The position numbers and the translations under genes are program-made. Under the pieces are notes generated by a model that did no database searches, had not been told where the DNA came from, and worked only from the letters and a program-made list of their open reading frames with translations. A stretch of 64,000 nucleotides of DNA from DT-111 sp965263225 (GTDB lineage Bacteria; Bacteroidota; Bacteroidia; Chitinophagales; Saprospiraceae). The DNA lies in contig CBDHHG010000023.1 in NCBI GenBank assembly GCA_965263225.1, positions 1 through 64,000 on the forward strand. The letters run 5' to 3'. Every line of letters begins with the position of its first letter. Position 1 is the stretch's first letter. Below are positions 20,495 through 30,688 of the stretch, piece after piece.

Positions 20495-22306
20495 ATGATA
20501 ATCCGACAATTCTGTACCTCTTTATCCTTATGCTTCTTTGGCCTTCTTTTAGTGGCATCGCTCCAGGCTCAAGAATCAGATCCTATCGTCTTCGATTTTG
20601 ATCAAGGATTAAAGGGAGGTAAGCATGAGTTCATTGGGAATGATTTCTCATTCATGGTGGGTATAGAAGGGGAAGCCATACGCCTAGGAGGAACTGGAGA
20701 ATATTCCCAGCTGAAGCTAGATGGATTATCCCTAGGTGGGAAAGAGGACTTTTCTGTCCAGTGTTGGGTGCAGACTACCGCTAAGGATCCAATGGTATTC
20801 CTGGCCCAAAAGGATTTTGCCAACAAAGGTATTCATGCTCAGATGAATGCAGGTTGGGCATTATATAGCTCAGGAGGAACACTAGCTTGGAGCATTGGGT
20901 CAGGAAGTCGAAGAATCAATTATGAAAGAGATAATGGGGATAAACTGCCAATCAGTGATGGGAAATGGCACCAGCTGACGCTGACCTACAATGCTGCTTT
21001 TGCCGAATTTCGGATATACTTCGATGGTCATAATATAGCCGTTTATAAGGTAGGCTTTGATTTTAGCAATAAGCACGCTCTTTCCGTCGGCACAACTCGG
21101 GCAGACCCCGACGATGGTCAACAGTTTTCTCCTAAGGTTGAAGAAGGAAAACGGCAATTGCAAATACTTGTTGATCGCTTTAATGAATTGGGCGTTGGAA
21201 CTCTAAGGGAGGATGAGTTCATTGACTTGATCGTTGAGCCAGAGGGCCTAGCTGCAAGAAAGGCCAAAAAAGGAAACAAGCCTGGACAACTTGACCAAGA
21301 TAGACTTTCAGCTGTATTGGAACACAGAAAGGAGTTATTATCGAATCCTTATACAGTCTATCAAAACAGGGCACTGACTAATCTAAAACCAGTAAGCAAA
21401 CTATATGCACTCAAAAAGGCCCGTGTAGTCCTCAATGAGACCGTAGCTGCATCATTTACAGCCAGAGAAAAGTTATTTCCTGCGAATTTTGCGATGGACA
21501 AATTAACGATCTGGGAAAAAACGCTCAGCCCAGCAGCAATTTTGGAGAGTTATCGGCAATTCAAGTCCACAAAAGAGCCCAGATTAAAAAAGAAATTAAA
21601 GTATCTTACCGTCGGCGTTTGGAATATTTGGCATGGAGGGATTCATTGGAACAAGGACGAGGATGGATGGGACTCCCGGCAGAGGATTGTGGAAATGCTC
21701 AGAAAAAGAAAGGTAGACGTAGTCCTGATGCAAGAAACCTACTCCTCCGGAGACTTCATTGCAGCCGAACTAGGTTATTATTATGCCACTACTTCAGATT
21801 GGGATTACCGTTTTCAAGGAAGTAATATTTCCGTTATTAGTCGCTACCCTATCGAAGAAATACAGGTGAACGAGAAAACGGAATTTAATAATGTAGCGGT
21901 TAAATTGGCGATCAGCAAAACGCAGAAGGCCTGGGCTATGTCCAATTGGTACGGGATGCAGCAATTTCCAACAGTTTATGACTTTCATGCAGACCGTTTT
22001 GCTACCACGGAAGAGATTCCTGTCTTTTTTGGTGGGGACTTTAATGCGGTGCCTCATACAGACGGAGGGGATAGTCCTGCTTCAAGAAAATTACTTGAAG
22101 CAGGATTTACCGATGCCTTTCGAAGCTTGAATCCAGATCCTGCAATGCAGCCCGGTTTGACGCATCGAAGTGGATCAAGAATTGATCAACTCTATTACAA
22201 GGGGGCCCAGTTACAGAACCTTTCGACTGAGGTTATTTCGACTTGGCTCACTGGTTTCCCCTCCGACCACTATCTGATTGTTTCAAAATTTAGATGTAAA
22301 AAGTAG
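20495..22306 (+). CDS. LamG-like lectin domain fused to endonuclease/exonuclease/phosphatase domain
   Basis: A 603-residue exported protein (signal peptide to about SLQAQ). Residues about 30-200 form a LamG/concanavalin-like sandwich (GLSLGGKEDFSVQCWV; DGKWHQLTLTYN). Its final strand (MDKLTIWEKTLSPAAILESY) comes only near residue 330-350, after a roughly 120-residue helical insertion. About 365-600 is an endonuclease/exonuclease/phosphatase fold with NIWHGG, LMQETY, GGDFNA, RIDQLYYK and the catalytic PSDHYLI. The phosphatase part is a little short before GGDFN. Likely role: hydrolysis of phosphodiester or phosphomonoester substrates outside the cytoplasm, with the lectin part binding glycan. 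Substrate unknown. Confidence 0.88.
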   Translation: MIIRQFCTSLSLCFFGLLLVASLQAQESDPIVFDFDQGLKGGKHEFIGNDFSFMVGIEGEAIRLGGTGEYSQLKLDGLSLGGKEDFSVQCWVQTTAKDPMVFLAQKDFANKGIHAQMNAGWALYSSGGTLAWSIGSGSRRINYERDNGDKLPISDGKWHQLTLTYNAAFAEFRIYFDGHNIAVYKVGFDFSNKHALSVGTTRADPDDGQQFSPKVEEGKRQLQILVDRFNELGVGTLREDEFIDLIVEPEGLAARKAKKGNKPGQLDQDRLSAVLEHRKELLSNPYTVYQNRALTNLKPVSKLYALKKARVVLNETVAASFTAREKLFPANFAMDKLTIWEKTLSPAAILESYRQFKSTKEPRLKKKLKYLTVGVWNIWHGGIHWNKDEDGWDSRQRIVEMLRKRKVDVVLMQETYSSGDFIAAELGYYYATTSDWDYRFQGSNISVISRYPIEEIQVNEKTEFNNVAVKLAISKTQKAWAMSNWYGMQQFPTVYDFHADRFATTEEIPVFFGGDFNAVPHTDGGDSPASRKLLEAGFTDAFRSLNPDPAMQPGLTHRSGSRIDQLYYKGAQLQNLSTEVISTWLTGFPSDHYLIVSKFRCKK

Positions 22307-22348
22307 ATCCTTTAGCTAACGATCACTTTGCAGATTACTTCTAGATCA

Positions 22349-25021
22349 TCATTCATCCCGTAATGCATGTACGGGATTGGCCAAGGCGGCCCTTATACTT
22401 TGAGCACTAACTGAAAAGAAGGCAATACTTAAAGCCAATATGCCTGCCAATGCAAAAATCCACCATTGTATATCAATGCGGTAGGCAAAGTCTGCCAGCC
22501 ATTCTTTCATAAAGTACCAAGCCAGCGGTGAAGCAATCAACAAGGCAACGAAAACCAGCTGAAGAAAATCCTTGGAAAGTAGTCCAACGATGCCTTCCAC
22601 ACTTGCTCCCAGCACTTTTCGAATCCCAATCTCCTTTTGGCGACGTTCAGCGGCATAGGTGGCTAAACCGAAAGCGCCCATGCAAGCAATAAAAATGGCC
22701 AATAAGGTAAACACCCAGAAAATCTTGCTTAGCTTTTGCTCCGCTACATACATGGCGCCAAAGCTGGCATCTACGAACTGATAATCGATCGGATAGCCGG
22801 AATCAAAGCTATCCCAAACCTTTTCCACACCAGCTAGGGTTTCGCTTAGGTTCTGTCCATCTAATCTCAGCGCCACTTTCCAGTAAGCACCAGGGAAAAT
22901 GTGCAGAACACTCGTCTGCACCGCCTGATGAAAGCTATTGTAGTGAAAGTCTTTAACGACTCCGATCACTCTTCCTTTTTTCAGGGTATCCCCTTGTACC
23001 CACATCTCCCATTCCAGTGGCTGGCCAATGGCTTCTTCCGGGGAATCCGCAATGCCCAAGGTATGTACGGCAGTTTCATTAATAATGAATCCCTCATCAG
23101 CATCCGTGCTAATGTTCTTATTGAAATCTCGCCCGGCAATGACTTCCATGCCCATCGTTTTGATGTAATCATGATCGATAGTAAATATACGGGCTGGCAA
23201 GGTTTGTCGATCTTCTCCAGGCACTATGATATTGTCCCCAGAGACAATATCTCCAGGTATGCCAAAGCCAATGGTAGTAGATACAACTCCCGGCACTTTA
23301 GAGAACTCTTCCCGCACTACATCTTGTTTGCTGAACAGGCTGCCCCTCATGGGGAAATGAATCAGCTGCTCTCTTTCGAAACCCAGGTCCTGCTGATTTA
23401 AGAATTGAACTTGCTGAAAGACAATAAGTACACAAATAATGAGTAAGGTGGAGACGGTAAACTGGACTACGATTAGGCTTTTCCGCAACCATTCCTGGCC
23501 CGAACCGGGACGAAACTGCCTATTTTTTAAAGCTTGCAAAGGTCTAAAGCCGGAAAGAACCATAGCGGGATAGGCCCCAGCTAGTAGGCCCGTGGCTAGG
23601 CAAAGAGCCAGCAACAAAGCAATTACTGATAGATTAGTGTAAATGGGAAAACTAATCTGTTTTCCAGCAAAATCGTTGAGATAGGGTAGAATCAGACGAG
23701 CCAGGTTAGCAGCCAATATCATCGAGATGACTACAACTAGTATGGCCTCACTGAAAAACTGCATCGCCAATTGCCCCCTTCTAGCCCCTGCCGTTTTGCG
23801 AATACCCACCTCCTTAGATCGACGAATAGCTTTTGCTGTAGTAAGGTTGATGAAGTTGATGCAGGCGATAAACAGCAAGAAGAATCCCACATAGGCCAAG
23901 CCCGTAACGTAACGATGATTCCCCGCTACAATCTTGTCGTTTCGTAGCTGTACGGAATGCAGGTGGATATCCGTTAAGGGCTGCAAGGCAAGGTAGTAGT
24001 GAAAGCCCATTTTCTTTGTGACCGGATGCGCATATTCCTCTACAAAGGCTGGGAGTTTAGCTTCAAACTGCTCAATGGAGGTACCTTCCTTAAATCGTAC
24101 ATAGTTGTAAAAGTCCTGCCACACCCAACTTTGGATTCGCTCCTTTGAAACATCAGCTAAAAGATCTTCAAAGGAAAACAGGAAATCAAATTTCAAGTGA
24201 AAATGTCGAGATAAGGGCTCCAGGACTCCAGTAACAGTGATCTCATTATTGTTAATCTGTATGGTTTTCCCCACGGGATCTTCTTCTCCAAAGTACTTCT
24301 CCGCTAAGGAAGTGGACAGCACAACCGTATTGGGCTTTTCGAGCGCAGTAGCCGGATCTCCATGCAGCAAAGGGAGATGGAATAGGTCAAAAATGGCCCC
24401 CTCCGCAAAAAATCCATCATCTTCCAAAAAGCTGTCTTTTCCATTATCAAACAGAATCTTCTGCCGGATCCGAAAGAGTCGAAGCGTCTGTTCTACTTCC
24501 GGAAAATCCTGTTGAAAAGTGGGACCTAAAGCCGGAGAAGTTGAAGCATATCCACTGTTACCATCCCCACTGCTGCGATCCGCAATGACGCGAAAGATTC
24601 GCTCCTTATCCGGATGATATTGGTCAAACTTCCATTCGTCCCAAACAAATAAGCCAATCAGTAAAAACCCCGTCAATCCAACGGTAAGCCCCAGCAGGTT
24701 GATGGCGGTGTTCTCTTTGTACCGCCATAGATTTCGGATGGCAATCTTCAGATAATTTTTAAACATTGTCAGGTGATTTTGGTAGAAAGGGGCCGAGCGA
24801 TAACCCGAGCTCCTTGCCTTTTCAAAAGTGGTCGGATTAAAAAATCGAATACTATCTATGATATAATGTCGGCGAGCAAAGTGGATACCCCGAGTGTCAA
24901 GATTACGCTCGAAGGCTTCCATTAGATCTCCTTCAATTTCCTCCAACAAAGCTGAAGGGCAATACCAGCGCAACCACCGCTGGGCCCATTTGGGAGGACC
25001 AGGAAATAATTTGTTTTTCAT
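22349..25021 (-). CDS. FtsX/MacB-type ABC transporter permease
   Basis: An 890-residue membrane protein. The first 85 residues are a soluble permease-prefix domain (PPKWAQRWLRWYCP; EEIEGDLMEAF). Then comes a four-helix FtsX permease unit with a large MacB-type periplasmic domain, repeated in a second half. Conserved FtsX segments are RSKEVGIRKTAGA (middle) and RQKEIGIRKVLGAS (C-terminal half). Family knowledge: such permeases work with a separate ATPase in efflux or mechanotransmission; no ATPase gene is adjacent. It follows a PadR-type regulator by 20 bp, so the regulator probably controls its own operon, a common arrangement in Bacteroidota. Confidence 0.93.
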   Translation of the reverse strand: MKNKLFPGPPKWAQRWLRWYCPSALLEEIEGDLMEAFERNLDTRGIHFARRHYIIDSIRFFNPTTFEKARSSGYRSAPFYQNHLTMFKNYLKIAIRNLWRYKENTAINLLGLTVGLTGFLLIGLFVWDEWKFDQYHPDKERIFRVIADRSSGDGNSGYASTSPALGPTFQQDFPEVEQTLRLFRIRQKILFDNGKDSFLEDDGFFAEGAIFDLFHLPLLHGDPATALEKPNTVVLSTSLAEKYFGEEDPVGKTIQINNNEITVTGVLEPLSRHFHLKFDFLFSFEDLLADVSKERIQSWVWQDFYNYVRFKEGTSIEQFEAKLPAFVEEYAHPVTKKMGFHYYLALQPLTDIHLHSVQLRNDKIVAGNHRYVTGLAYVGFFLLFIACINFINLTTAKAIRRSKEVGIRKTAGARRGQLAMQFFSEAILVVVISMILAANLARLILPYLNDFAGKQISFPIYTNLSVIALLLALCLATGLLAGAYPAMVLSGFRPLQALKNRQFRPGSGQEWLRKSLIVVQFTVSTLLIICVLIVFQQVQFLNQQDLGFEREQLIHFPMRGSLFSKQDVVREEFSKVPGVVSTTIGFGIPGDIVSGDNIIVPGEDRQTLPARIFTIDHDYIKTMGMEVIAGRDFNKNISTDADEGFIINETAVHTLGIADSPEEAIGQPLEWEMWVQGDTLKKGRVIGVVKDFHYNSFHQAVQTSVLHIFPGAYWKVALRLDGQNLSETLAGVEKVWDSFDSGYPIDYQFVDASFGAMYVAEQKLSKIFWVFTLLAIFIACMGAFGLATYAAERRQKEIGIRKVLGASVEGIVGLLSKDFLQLVFVALLIASPLAWYFMKEWLADFAYRIDIQWWIFALAGILALSIAFFSVSAQSIRAALANPVHALRDE

Positions 25022-25041
25022 AACATCGGGTTAAACTTGTC

Positions 25042-25359
25042 TTACACCTCAGGAATCATATCCCATAGGTTGTTGCGCATGATTCTTACTTGATCCAAGG
25101 CTGACTTTCCGGCTGCGGTGATTTGGTAAATCCGCTTACGACGTCCCCCCCTGGTTTGGGTAGAGCCAGATAGTTCCGAACGTACAAAGCCTTTTTTTTC
25201 CAAGCGATAAAGAGCGGAGTGTACAGGGCTTAAGGACACCTTACGCCCCGTTTGCTTCTCGATCTCTTCTGCCACCGTCACACCATACGCTTGATCCATT
25301 AGCACACCAACGATCAACAGGACCAATTCCTCAAACTCCCCTAAATGCGTTCCTTTCAT
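25042..25359 (-). CDS. PadR-family transcriptional regulator
   Basis: A 105-residue winged-helix protein: LGEFEELVLLIVGVL, then the recognition region (VHSALYRLEKKGFVRSEL) and the wing with a basic RGGRRKRIYQIT. Length is typical of the short PadR group without a long C-terminal helix. It lies directly upstream of the FtsX permease and is almost certainly co-transcribed with it. PadR proteins usually repress their own transporter operon and are released by a ligand; the ligand is unknown. Confidence 0.92.
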   Translation of the reverse strand: MKGTHLGEFEELVLLIVGVLMDQAYGVTVAEEIEKQTGRKVSLSPVHSALYRLEKKGFVRSELSGSTQTRGGRRKRIYQITAAGKSALDQVRIMRNNLWDMIPEV

Positions 25360-25411
25360 GATTGTCTTTTAATTCTATTTCCTACCTAAATGTAAAACAA
25401 ATAACCGAGAA

Positions 25412-25843
25412 TTAAAATTTTCTCCTATGCCCAGGGCTAATCTGTACTCTACTTCCTATTCCAATGAGATAATAAAGCGTAACTCCCATTGCGCCACCTA
25501 TGACTAAATGGGCCAGCGTATTCAGGATAAAAATGGTATTCACGTCCACGGTCCAGATGCTACGAATAACTAAGGCTTGTGGGATATACATAATGGCGGC
25601 AATCAATACGCCAAACCGAAAGGCTCCTCCAAGCTTGCTATGCTTGGCCTTATAGTAGGGATAAAAGTGTACCATTAACGCTGCATAGATCAGATGATTG
25701 AGTGCCAAAAGGCCATAGTTCATGGTTTCTCTGCGGAAGGGTACTACATTCGGTGCATCCATCAGCAGGTACCAAAGTGTTGTAAGCACATTACTGACCA
25801 AGAAAGCTACCACTGTAGCTAGCACAAAAGTTTTTGTCGGCAT
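25412..25843 (-). CDS. Small four-helix membrane protein, unknown function
   Basis: A 143-residue protein with four hydrophobic segments (about 5-25, 45-65, 75-95 and 105-130) and a short basic tail. Not assigned to a named family. It lies 52 bp upstream of the PadR gene on the same strand and may be part of the same transcript. It diverges from the AraC regulator. Confidence 0.75.
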   Translation of the reverse strand: MPTKTFVLATVVAFLVSNVLTTLWYLLMDAPNVVPFRRETMNYGLLALNHLIYAALMVHFYPYYKAKHSKLGGAFRFGVLIAAIMYIPQALVIRSIWTVDVNTIFILNTLAHLVIGGAMGVTLYYLIGIGSRVQISPGHRRKF

Positions 25844-25976
25844 GGTTTCTTTTTTGAGGGCAAGATAGCGGCCAGAATAGCCAAGAAATTGACATATTGC
25901 GTCAAAACTCTCCTACTTAGACATTTCTTGTACTTAGTCTTTTAGCTAGAGAGGGTATCGATAATTGGAGCGGCCT

Positions 25977-26993
25977 ATGTACTTTAATTCCTTTTATGGT
26001 CATGACATTATCAACTTTGCGATCGATAAAGGGGTAATGGACACTGAATTTGCCATAGAAAGAGCAACTCTAGAACATAGTAATAAGCAAGGACACTTAA
26101 CCTATGCTTTCACGGCAGGGTTGCTGGAAAAAGCCGTTTTGCTAAGTCAAGATCCACACTTTGGTTTACACCTGGGAGAATACTTTGATCTTAAGGCTAC
26201 CGAAGCCGTTGACAATATCATGGATCGGGCCAGCACCATTGGAGAAGCCTTTTCCTTTGCCGCCCAGTTTAGCCGCCTTATCAGTGATTCAATGGATTGT
26301 TGGCTCGAAGAATCTGAGCATGAATTCATGGTGGTGTTCGAGTATAAAGCGGACTGGGCTTTGCAGAATGGTATTGCGGTACAGCACAATTTAGATACGG
26401 CCTTGGTTTGTGCCTGCAAGTCTTTACAAAGACTAAGCAAGCAGCAGCACCTACCTGTTTTGGTCCAACTACCCTACCCTCGCCCTCGTCAGCTCAACGA
26501 ATACTATCGGATATTCAATTGCCGGTTAGAATATCGATCCAAACGGGCTACGATCACCTTTCATCGGCGGCTTTTAAGGCAACCCACCGTCAATGGAAGT
26601 CCCGACCTGCTTAATACTTTACTACTAAATGCACGTTCAGCCATTGCAAACTTACCCGCTAGCCCTTCACTCACGAACAAGGTGAAGAAATTAATCTTAA
26701 GACAGATCCAGGAAGATCGCTTCCCCAAGGTCATAGAAATAGCCAGTATGCTAGGGATGGGACATCGTACTTTGCAGCGTCGTTTGAAGGAACAGCATAC
26801 CCAGTTTGGGCAGCTGGTCAGAGATATAAAGATGGAATTGGCTTCCAAACACCTGCTAGAAAATCAGCAATCCATCGAAGAAGTCGCCTATCTCCTAGGG
26901 TATTCAGAAGCCAGCTCCTTTGTGAGGGCATTCAAGGAGTGGAAGGGCATCTCACCGGGAAAATTCCTCCGTCAGTCCGCTGCACCCCGCTAA
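25977..26993 (+). CDS. AraC-family transcriptional regulator
   Basis: A 338-residue regulator. The ATG at 25977 has a GGAG ribosome site at 25967-25970, preferred over a TTG four codons upstream. Residues about 20-200 resemble the arabinose-binding-like N-terminal domain of the OruR/ArgR subgroup (FGLHLGEYFDLKATEAVDNIMDRAST). The C-terminal 100 residues carry two helix-turn-helix motifs (KVIEIASMLGMGHRTLQRRLKEQ and SIEEVAYLLGYSEASSFVRAFKEW). The ligand is unknown. It converges on the IlvD/Edd dehydratase with a 4-bp overlap of stop codons, so a regulatory link is not implied by position. Confidence 0.92.
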   Translation: MYFNSFYGHDIINFAIDKGVMDTEFAIERATLEHSNKQGHLTYAFTAGLLEKAVLLSQDPHFGLHLGEYFDLKATEAVDNIMDRASTIGEAFSFAAQFSRLISDSMDCWLEESEHEFMVVFEYKADWALQNGIAVQHNLDTALVCACKSLQRLSKQQHLPVLVQLPYPRPRQLNEYYRIFNCRLEYRSKRATITFHRRLLRQPTVNGSPDLLNTLLLNARSAIANLPASPSLTNKVKKLILRQIQEDRFPKVIEIASMLGMGHRTLQRRLKEQHTQFGQLVRDIKMELASKHLLENQQSIEEVAYLLGYSEASSFVRAFKEWKGISPGKFLRQSAAPR

Positions 26994-28699
26994 TGAGAAT
27001 CCCGAGTGACGGTACTGCCAGACTTTCCTTTCAGAAAGTTTAAGTCCGCCCCTTTATCGGATTGTTCTACCGTCTGAATATATAGATTAACGTATCCTCT
27101 ATTATAACCGAGATCAGGTGCCGACCAGGATTTTCTACGTTCGGCCAATACTTCATCGGACACCAGTAAGTTCAATTTGCGATTGGGGACATCTACTTCG
27201 ATCATATCTCCATCTTGCACTAAGGCGAGGTTACCCCCAACCGCAGATTCCGGTGAGACATGCAGAAATACAGTACCGAAAGCCGTACCACTCATACGTC
27301 CATCGGAGATTCGAATCATATCTTTGACCCCCGCTCTCAATAACTTCGGAGGAATCCCCATATTACCTACCTCAGGCATCCCAGGGTACCCTTTAGGCCC
27401 CACGTTTTTCAGGACCAGCACACAGCTTTCATCTACTTCTAGATCTTCCAGGTTGATTCGGGCGTGATAATCCTCGATGTCTTCAAACACGACAGCCTTC
27501 CCTTGATGCGTCATCAACTCAGCCGTGGCAGCAGAAGGCTTGATGATCGCTCCATTTTCCGCTAGGTTTCCATAGACCACCGCGATACCAGAGGCCTGCT
27601 GAAAGGCGTCTTCTAGGCTAGGTGAGATTACGTCAACGTTGAAGCATTCTGCATTTGCGCAATTATCCACTAGGCTTTGTCCATTGACGGTGAGTACATT
27701 ATGCAGTTTTTCGCCTAAAGCCTTGATGATCACTGGCAAACCTCCTGCATAGTAGAAATCCTCCATAAAGTGATCCCCTGAGGGTTGTAGGTTAGCTAGC
27801 AATGGGATCTGACTCCCCAATTTATCGAAGTCATCCAATGACAAATCAATCCCGATTCGCCCTGCAATCGCCATCAGATGCACCACAAAATTGGTGGAGC
27901 CACCAATAGCTGCATTGACGATGATCGCATTTTCAAAGGCTTCACGCGTTAAGACATCGGAGAGTTTTCGATCATTTTTCACCATTTCCACTATCTGCCG
28001 TCCTGACAACTGGGCCATTACTTTTCGGCGAGAGTCAGCCGCAGGAATAGCGGCATTACTAGGTAGAGAAAGGCCTAAGGATTCCACCATACAAGCCATG
28101 GTAGAGGCCGTTCCCATCACGGCACAATGGCCTTGGCTACGGCACATGCACTCCTCCACGGAGCGGAATTCCTCCTGCTGCATCTCCCCAGCTCGTACCG
28201 CATCCTTGTACCGCCAAATATCGGAGGTGGCAATGGGCTTCCCTCTGTAATGCCCCGTTAACATGGGGCCGCCGGACACCACAATCGAAGGTAAATCTAC
28301 GCTGCAAGCCCCCATCACCGTAGCCGGCGTTGTCTTATCACAGCCTGCCAGCAGCACTACTCCATCCATCGGATTGGCTCTAATGGACTCTTCTACATCC
28401 ATGCTCATCAAGTTCCTGAACAACATTGCCGTAGGCTTGATGAGCGTCTCCCCCAAGGACATGACGGGAAATTCTACCGGAAAGCCACCGGCTTCCAGCA
28501 CACCTTTTTTAACCGACTCTGCCAATTCCCTAAAATGGGCATTACAGGGTGTAAACTCAGACCAGGTATTACATATTCCGATTACCGGCTTCCCTCTAAA
28601 TTCATCATCGGGAATCCCTTGGTTCTTCATCCAGGCTCTATAAATGAACCCGTCTTTTCCAGTTTTGCCAAACCAATCTTGGCTTCGAAGCTTTTTCAT
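26990..28699 (-). CDS. IlvD/Edd-family dehydratase (sugar-acid or dihydroxy-acid)
   Basis: A 569-residue dehydratase started at the ATG at 28699 (MKKLRSQDWFG); the open frame upstream is not convincing. Fe-S ligands are seen as Cys52 (TPCNAH), Cys120 (GCDKTTPA) and Cys192 (GHCAVMGTAST), with spacing like that of L-arabinonate/D-xylonate dehydratases. Members remove water from sugar acids or from dihydroxy acids in branched-chain amino acid synthesis. The LRSQDWFG start and Cys pattern favour the pentonate group over IlvD proper, but this is not proven. No other ilv gene lies here. Cytoplasmic. It diverges from the ABC1 kinase gene. Confidence 0.9.
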   Translation of the reverse strand: MKKLRSQDWFGKTGKDGFIYRAWMKNQGIPDDEFRGKPVIGICNTWSEFTPCNAHFRELAESVKKGVLEAGGFPVEFPVMSLGETLIKPTAMLFRNLMSMDVEESIRANPMDGVVLLAGCDKTTPATVMGACSVDLPSIVVSGGPMLTGHYRGKPIATSDIWRYKDAVRAGEMQQEEFRSVEECMCRSQGHCAVMGTASTMACMVESLGLSLPSNAAIPAADSRRKVMAQLSGRQIVEMVKNDRKLSDVLTREAFENAIIVNAAIGGSTNFVVHLMAIAGRIGIDLSLDDFDKLGSQIPLLANLQPSGDHFMEDFYYAGGLPVIIKALGEKLHNVLTVNGQSLVDNCANAECFNVDVISPSLEDAFQQASGIAVVYGNLAENGAIIKPSAATAELMTHQGKAVVFEDIEDYHARINLEDLEVDESCVLVLKNVGPKGYPGMPEVGNMGIPPKLLRAGVKDMIRISDGRMSGTAFGTVFLHVSPESAVGGNLALVQDGDMIEVDVPNRKLNLLVSDEVLAERRKSWSAPDLGYNRGYVNLYIQTVEQSDKGADLNFLKGKSGSTVTRDSH

Positions 28700-28831
28700 G
28701 TCGTAAAGTTGATTAATGCGACAAATATCGATCTTAATTGATGAATATCTTTGTCTTTTTCCACGAAATCCTAGTGCAATACGGCTAAAAGGGAGTTGAC
28801 GGTTTATCATACGCTGCATTGGGATATAAGC

Positions 28832-28839
28832 TATATTTG
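28832..28839 (+). promoter_or_regulatory. Candidate -7 element of the ABC1 kinase promoter
   Basis: The octamer TATATTTG fits the Bacteroidota -7 consensus TAnnTTTG and lies 26 bp before the start codon at 28866. No convincing -33 TTTG was found at the expected 19-21-base spacing, so this is weak. Confidence 0.3.
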
Positions 28840-28865
28840 CGATTGCAAAACAAGTGCATCCACCT

Positions 28866-30557
28866 ATGAACCCATCCAATCCCCGAACCTATTCTGCCAG
28901 TTGGCGTATCCGCAAGGCCTATTGGACCGCCTTTGTGGTAATGTGGAGTTACTTACGGCTATACTTTGCTCGAAAGATCCGTGGTAAAAAGTACTATGAA
29001 AAAAGAATTCTGGCATTGCATCTACGCAATGCAGAAAGGGTAAAAAAAGCCATCCTAGAACTACAGGGGCTTTTTATTAAGGTGGGGCAGCTTCTTTCCA
29101 TACTGACTAATTTCCTTCCCGAAGCCTTCCAAGCCCCCTTAGAGGATTTGCAGGATCAGATTCCGGCTCGTCCTTATGCGGAAATACAAAAAAGAATTCA
29201 ATCTGAACTGGGTAAAGATCCTGGTGAGCTCTTTGCCGAGTTCACGGAAACACCGATAGCGGCGGCTTCCATCGGTCAGGCACATCGAGCCCGCCTGCAA
29301 AATGGGACTGAAGTAGTGGTAAAAGTTCAGCATGCTCATATTGAAACCATAGCCCAGGTTGATCTTAAGGTCATCGAAAGGCTAACCAGTTTAGTAGCCT
29401 GGTTTTTTGAGATTAAGGGCATAGAATATGCCTACACACAGGTCAAAAAGATGATAGAGGAGGAATTGGATTTTAGAAAGGAGGCCTTTTCAATGCAAGC
29501 CATCCAGGCTAATCTCATCGAAGAGGAGGCCTTTGCCATCCCACAGGTCCACCCGGAATTTTCTTCGCAAAGAGTGCTAACCACAACCTTCCACCAAGGT
29601 GTCAAGATTAGTAATATCGAACAAATTGATAAGTGGGGGATTGATAAGCGCGACCTCGCCAACCGTCTCGTTCACGCCTACTGCCAGATGGTATTTGAAG
29701 ATGGTTTCTATCATGCAGATCCTCATCCCGGAAATATTTTGGTGAAAGCAGATGGAACATTGGTGTTACTCGACTTTGGCGCTGTAGCGACCTTGAAGAC
29801 CAATATGCGAACTGGTTTGTTAAAGCTCATCGAAGCGGCGGCCAAGAACGATAGCAACGGCATCATCGACGCCCTTAAGCTCATGGAAATCCTGGCAGAT
29901 GAAAGAGAGGCCACTAAAATTGCGGAAAAGGTCATTGACGCCTTCCGAAATTTTTTGCAGAACGAAGTCCAATTCGATGGACTCAGTTTCCAGGATATCA
30001 AGGTTAATCCCTTTGAAACGAGTCTCTTTAATTTAACACAGGAACTAGGTATCAAAGGTATAGCTAATACGGTCCAAATCCCCAAAGACTACGTCCTGCT
30101 CAACCGCATGGTCACCTTATTGCTTGGTATCTGCAATACCCTTGATGCTCATATGAATCCGATCGAAGTCATTCGACCTTATTTCCAGGAATTCGTTCTT
30201 GGAGAACGAGGCGATTTGGTAAAGTTTATTCGGGATCTGTTGCAAAAAACGGTAGCCAATGTAATTTCCCTTCCCGCCGATGTGCGAAAAACCTTGGACA
30301 GGGTACAGCGTGGGGAACTGGAGGTAAAGTCAATTGGGAGTATTCAGCGAACACAGTTACTCTATGCACTAGGTCAGCAATTTATCTTTACAATACTTGC
30401 TATTGCCACGCTGACCTTTACCTATCTTTTTCAAGATTCCGCTTATCAAGGCTACACGCGGTGGGGATGGGGCTTGGCAGTTTTTCTAGGTCTTTTGCTC
30501 CTCCGAAGCTTTATGCGCGCTAAGAAGATTAGAAAAAGATTAGAGTTGGAGCTGTAA
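28866..30557 (+). CDS. ABC1/UbiB-family atypical kinase
   Basis: A 563-residue protein from the ATG at 28866; a GTG four codons upstream is the alternative. It has the ABC1 signature: KVGQ (Lys72-Gln75) in the N-terminal extension, the Ala-rich loop PIAAASIGQAH, the catalytic segment YHADPHPGN and LLDFGA. Two hydrophobic helices end the protein (about 505-555), as in membrane-bound UbiB. Family knowledge: UbiB/ABC1 proteins bind ATP and support quinone biosynthesis or lipid handling at the inner membrane. Bacteroidota use menaquinone, so the exact target here is open. It diverges from the dehydratase. Confidence 0.93.
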   Translation: MNPSNPRTYSASWRIRKAYWTAFVVMWSYLRLYFARKIRGKKYYEKRILALHLRNAERVKKAILELQGLFIKVGQLLSILTNFLPEAFQAPLEDLQDQIPARPYAEIQKRIQSELGKDPGELFAEFTETPIAAASIGQAHRARLQNGTEVVVKVQHAHIETIAQVDLKVIERLTSLVAWFFEIKGIEYAYTQVKKMIEEELDFRKEAFSMQAIQANLIEEEAFAIPQVHPEFSSQRVLTTTFHQGVKISNIEQIDKWGIDKRDLANRLVHAYCQMVFEDGFYHADPHPGNILVKADGTLVLLDFGAVATLKTNMRTGLLKLIEAAAKNDSNGIIDALKLMEILADEREATKIAEKVIDAFRNFLQNEVQFDGLSFQDIKVNPFETSLFNLTQELGIKGIANTVQIPKDYVLLNRMVTLLLGICNTLDAHMNPIEVIRPYFQEFVLGERGDLVKFIRDLLQKTVANVISLPADVRKTLDRVQRGELEVKSIGSIQRTQLLYALGQQFIFTILAIATLTFTYLFQDSAYQGYTRWGWGLAVFLGLLLLRSFMRAKKIRKRLELEL

Positions 30558-30688
30558 TTGAAGGTGGGTAAATGCGGTGGAAGTACCAAATTGATCTTCG
30601 CGCCAGTCCATCCTACCTACCAACAGAAGATTTCCCACCAAGCAACGACCACTGGAGAACATAAGTTGGAGGAAGGTGTTTATCCTCT

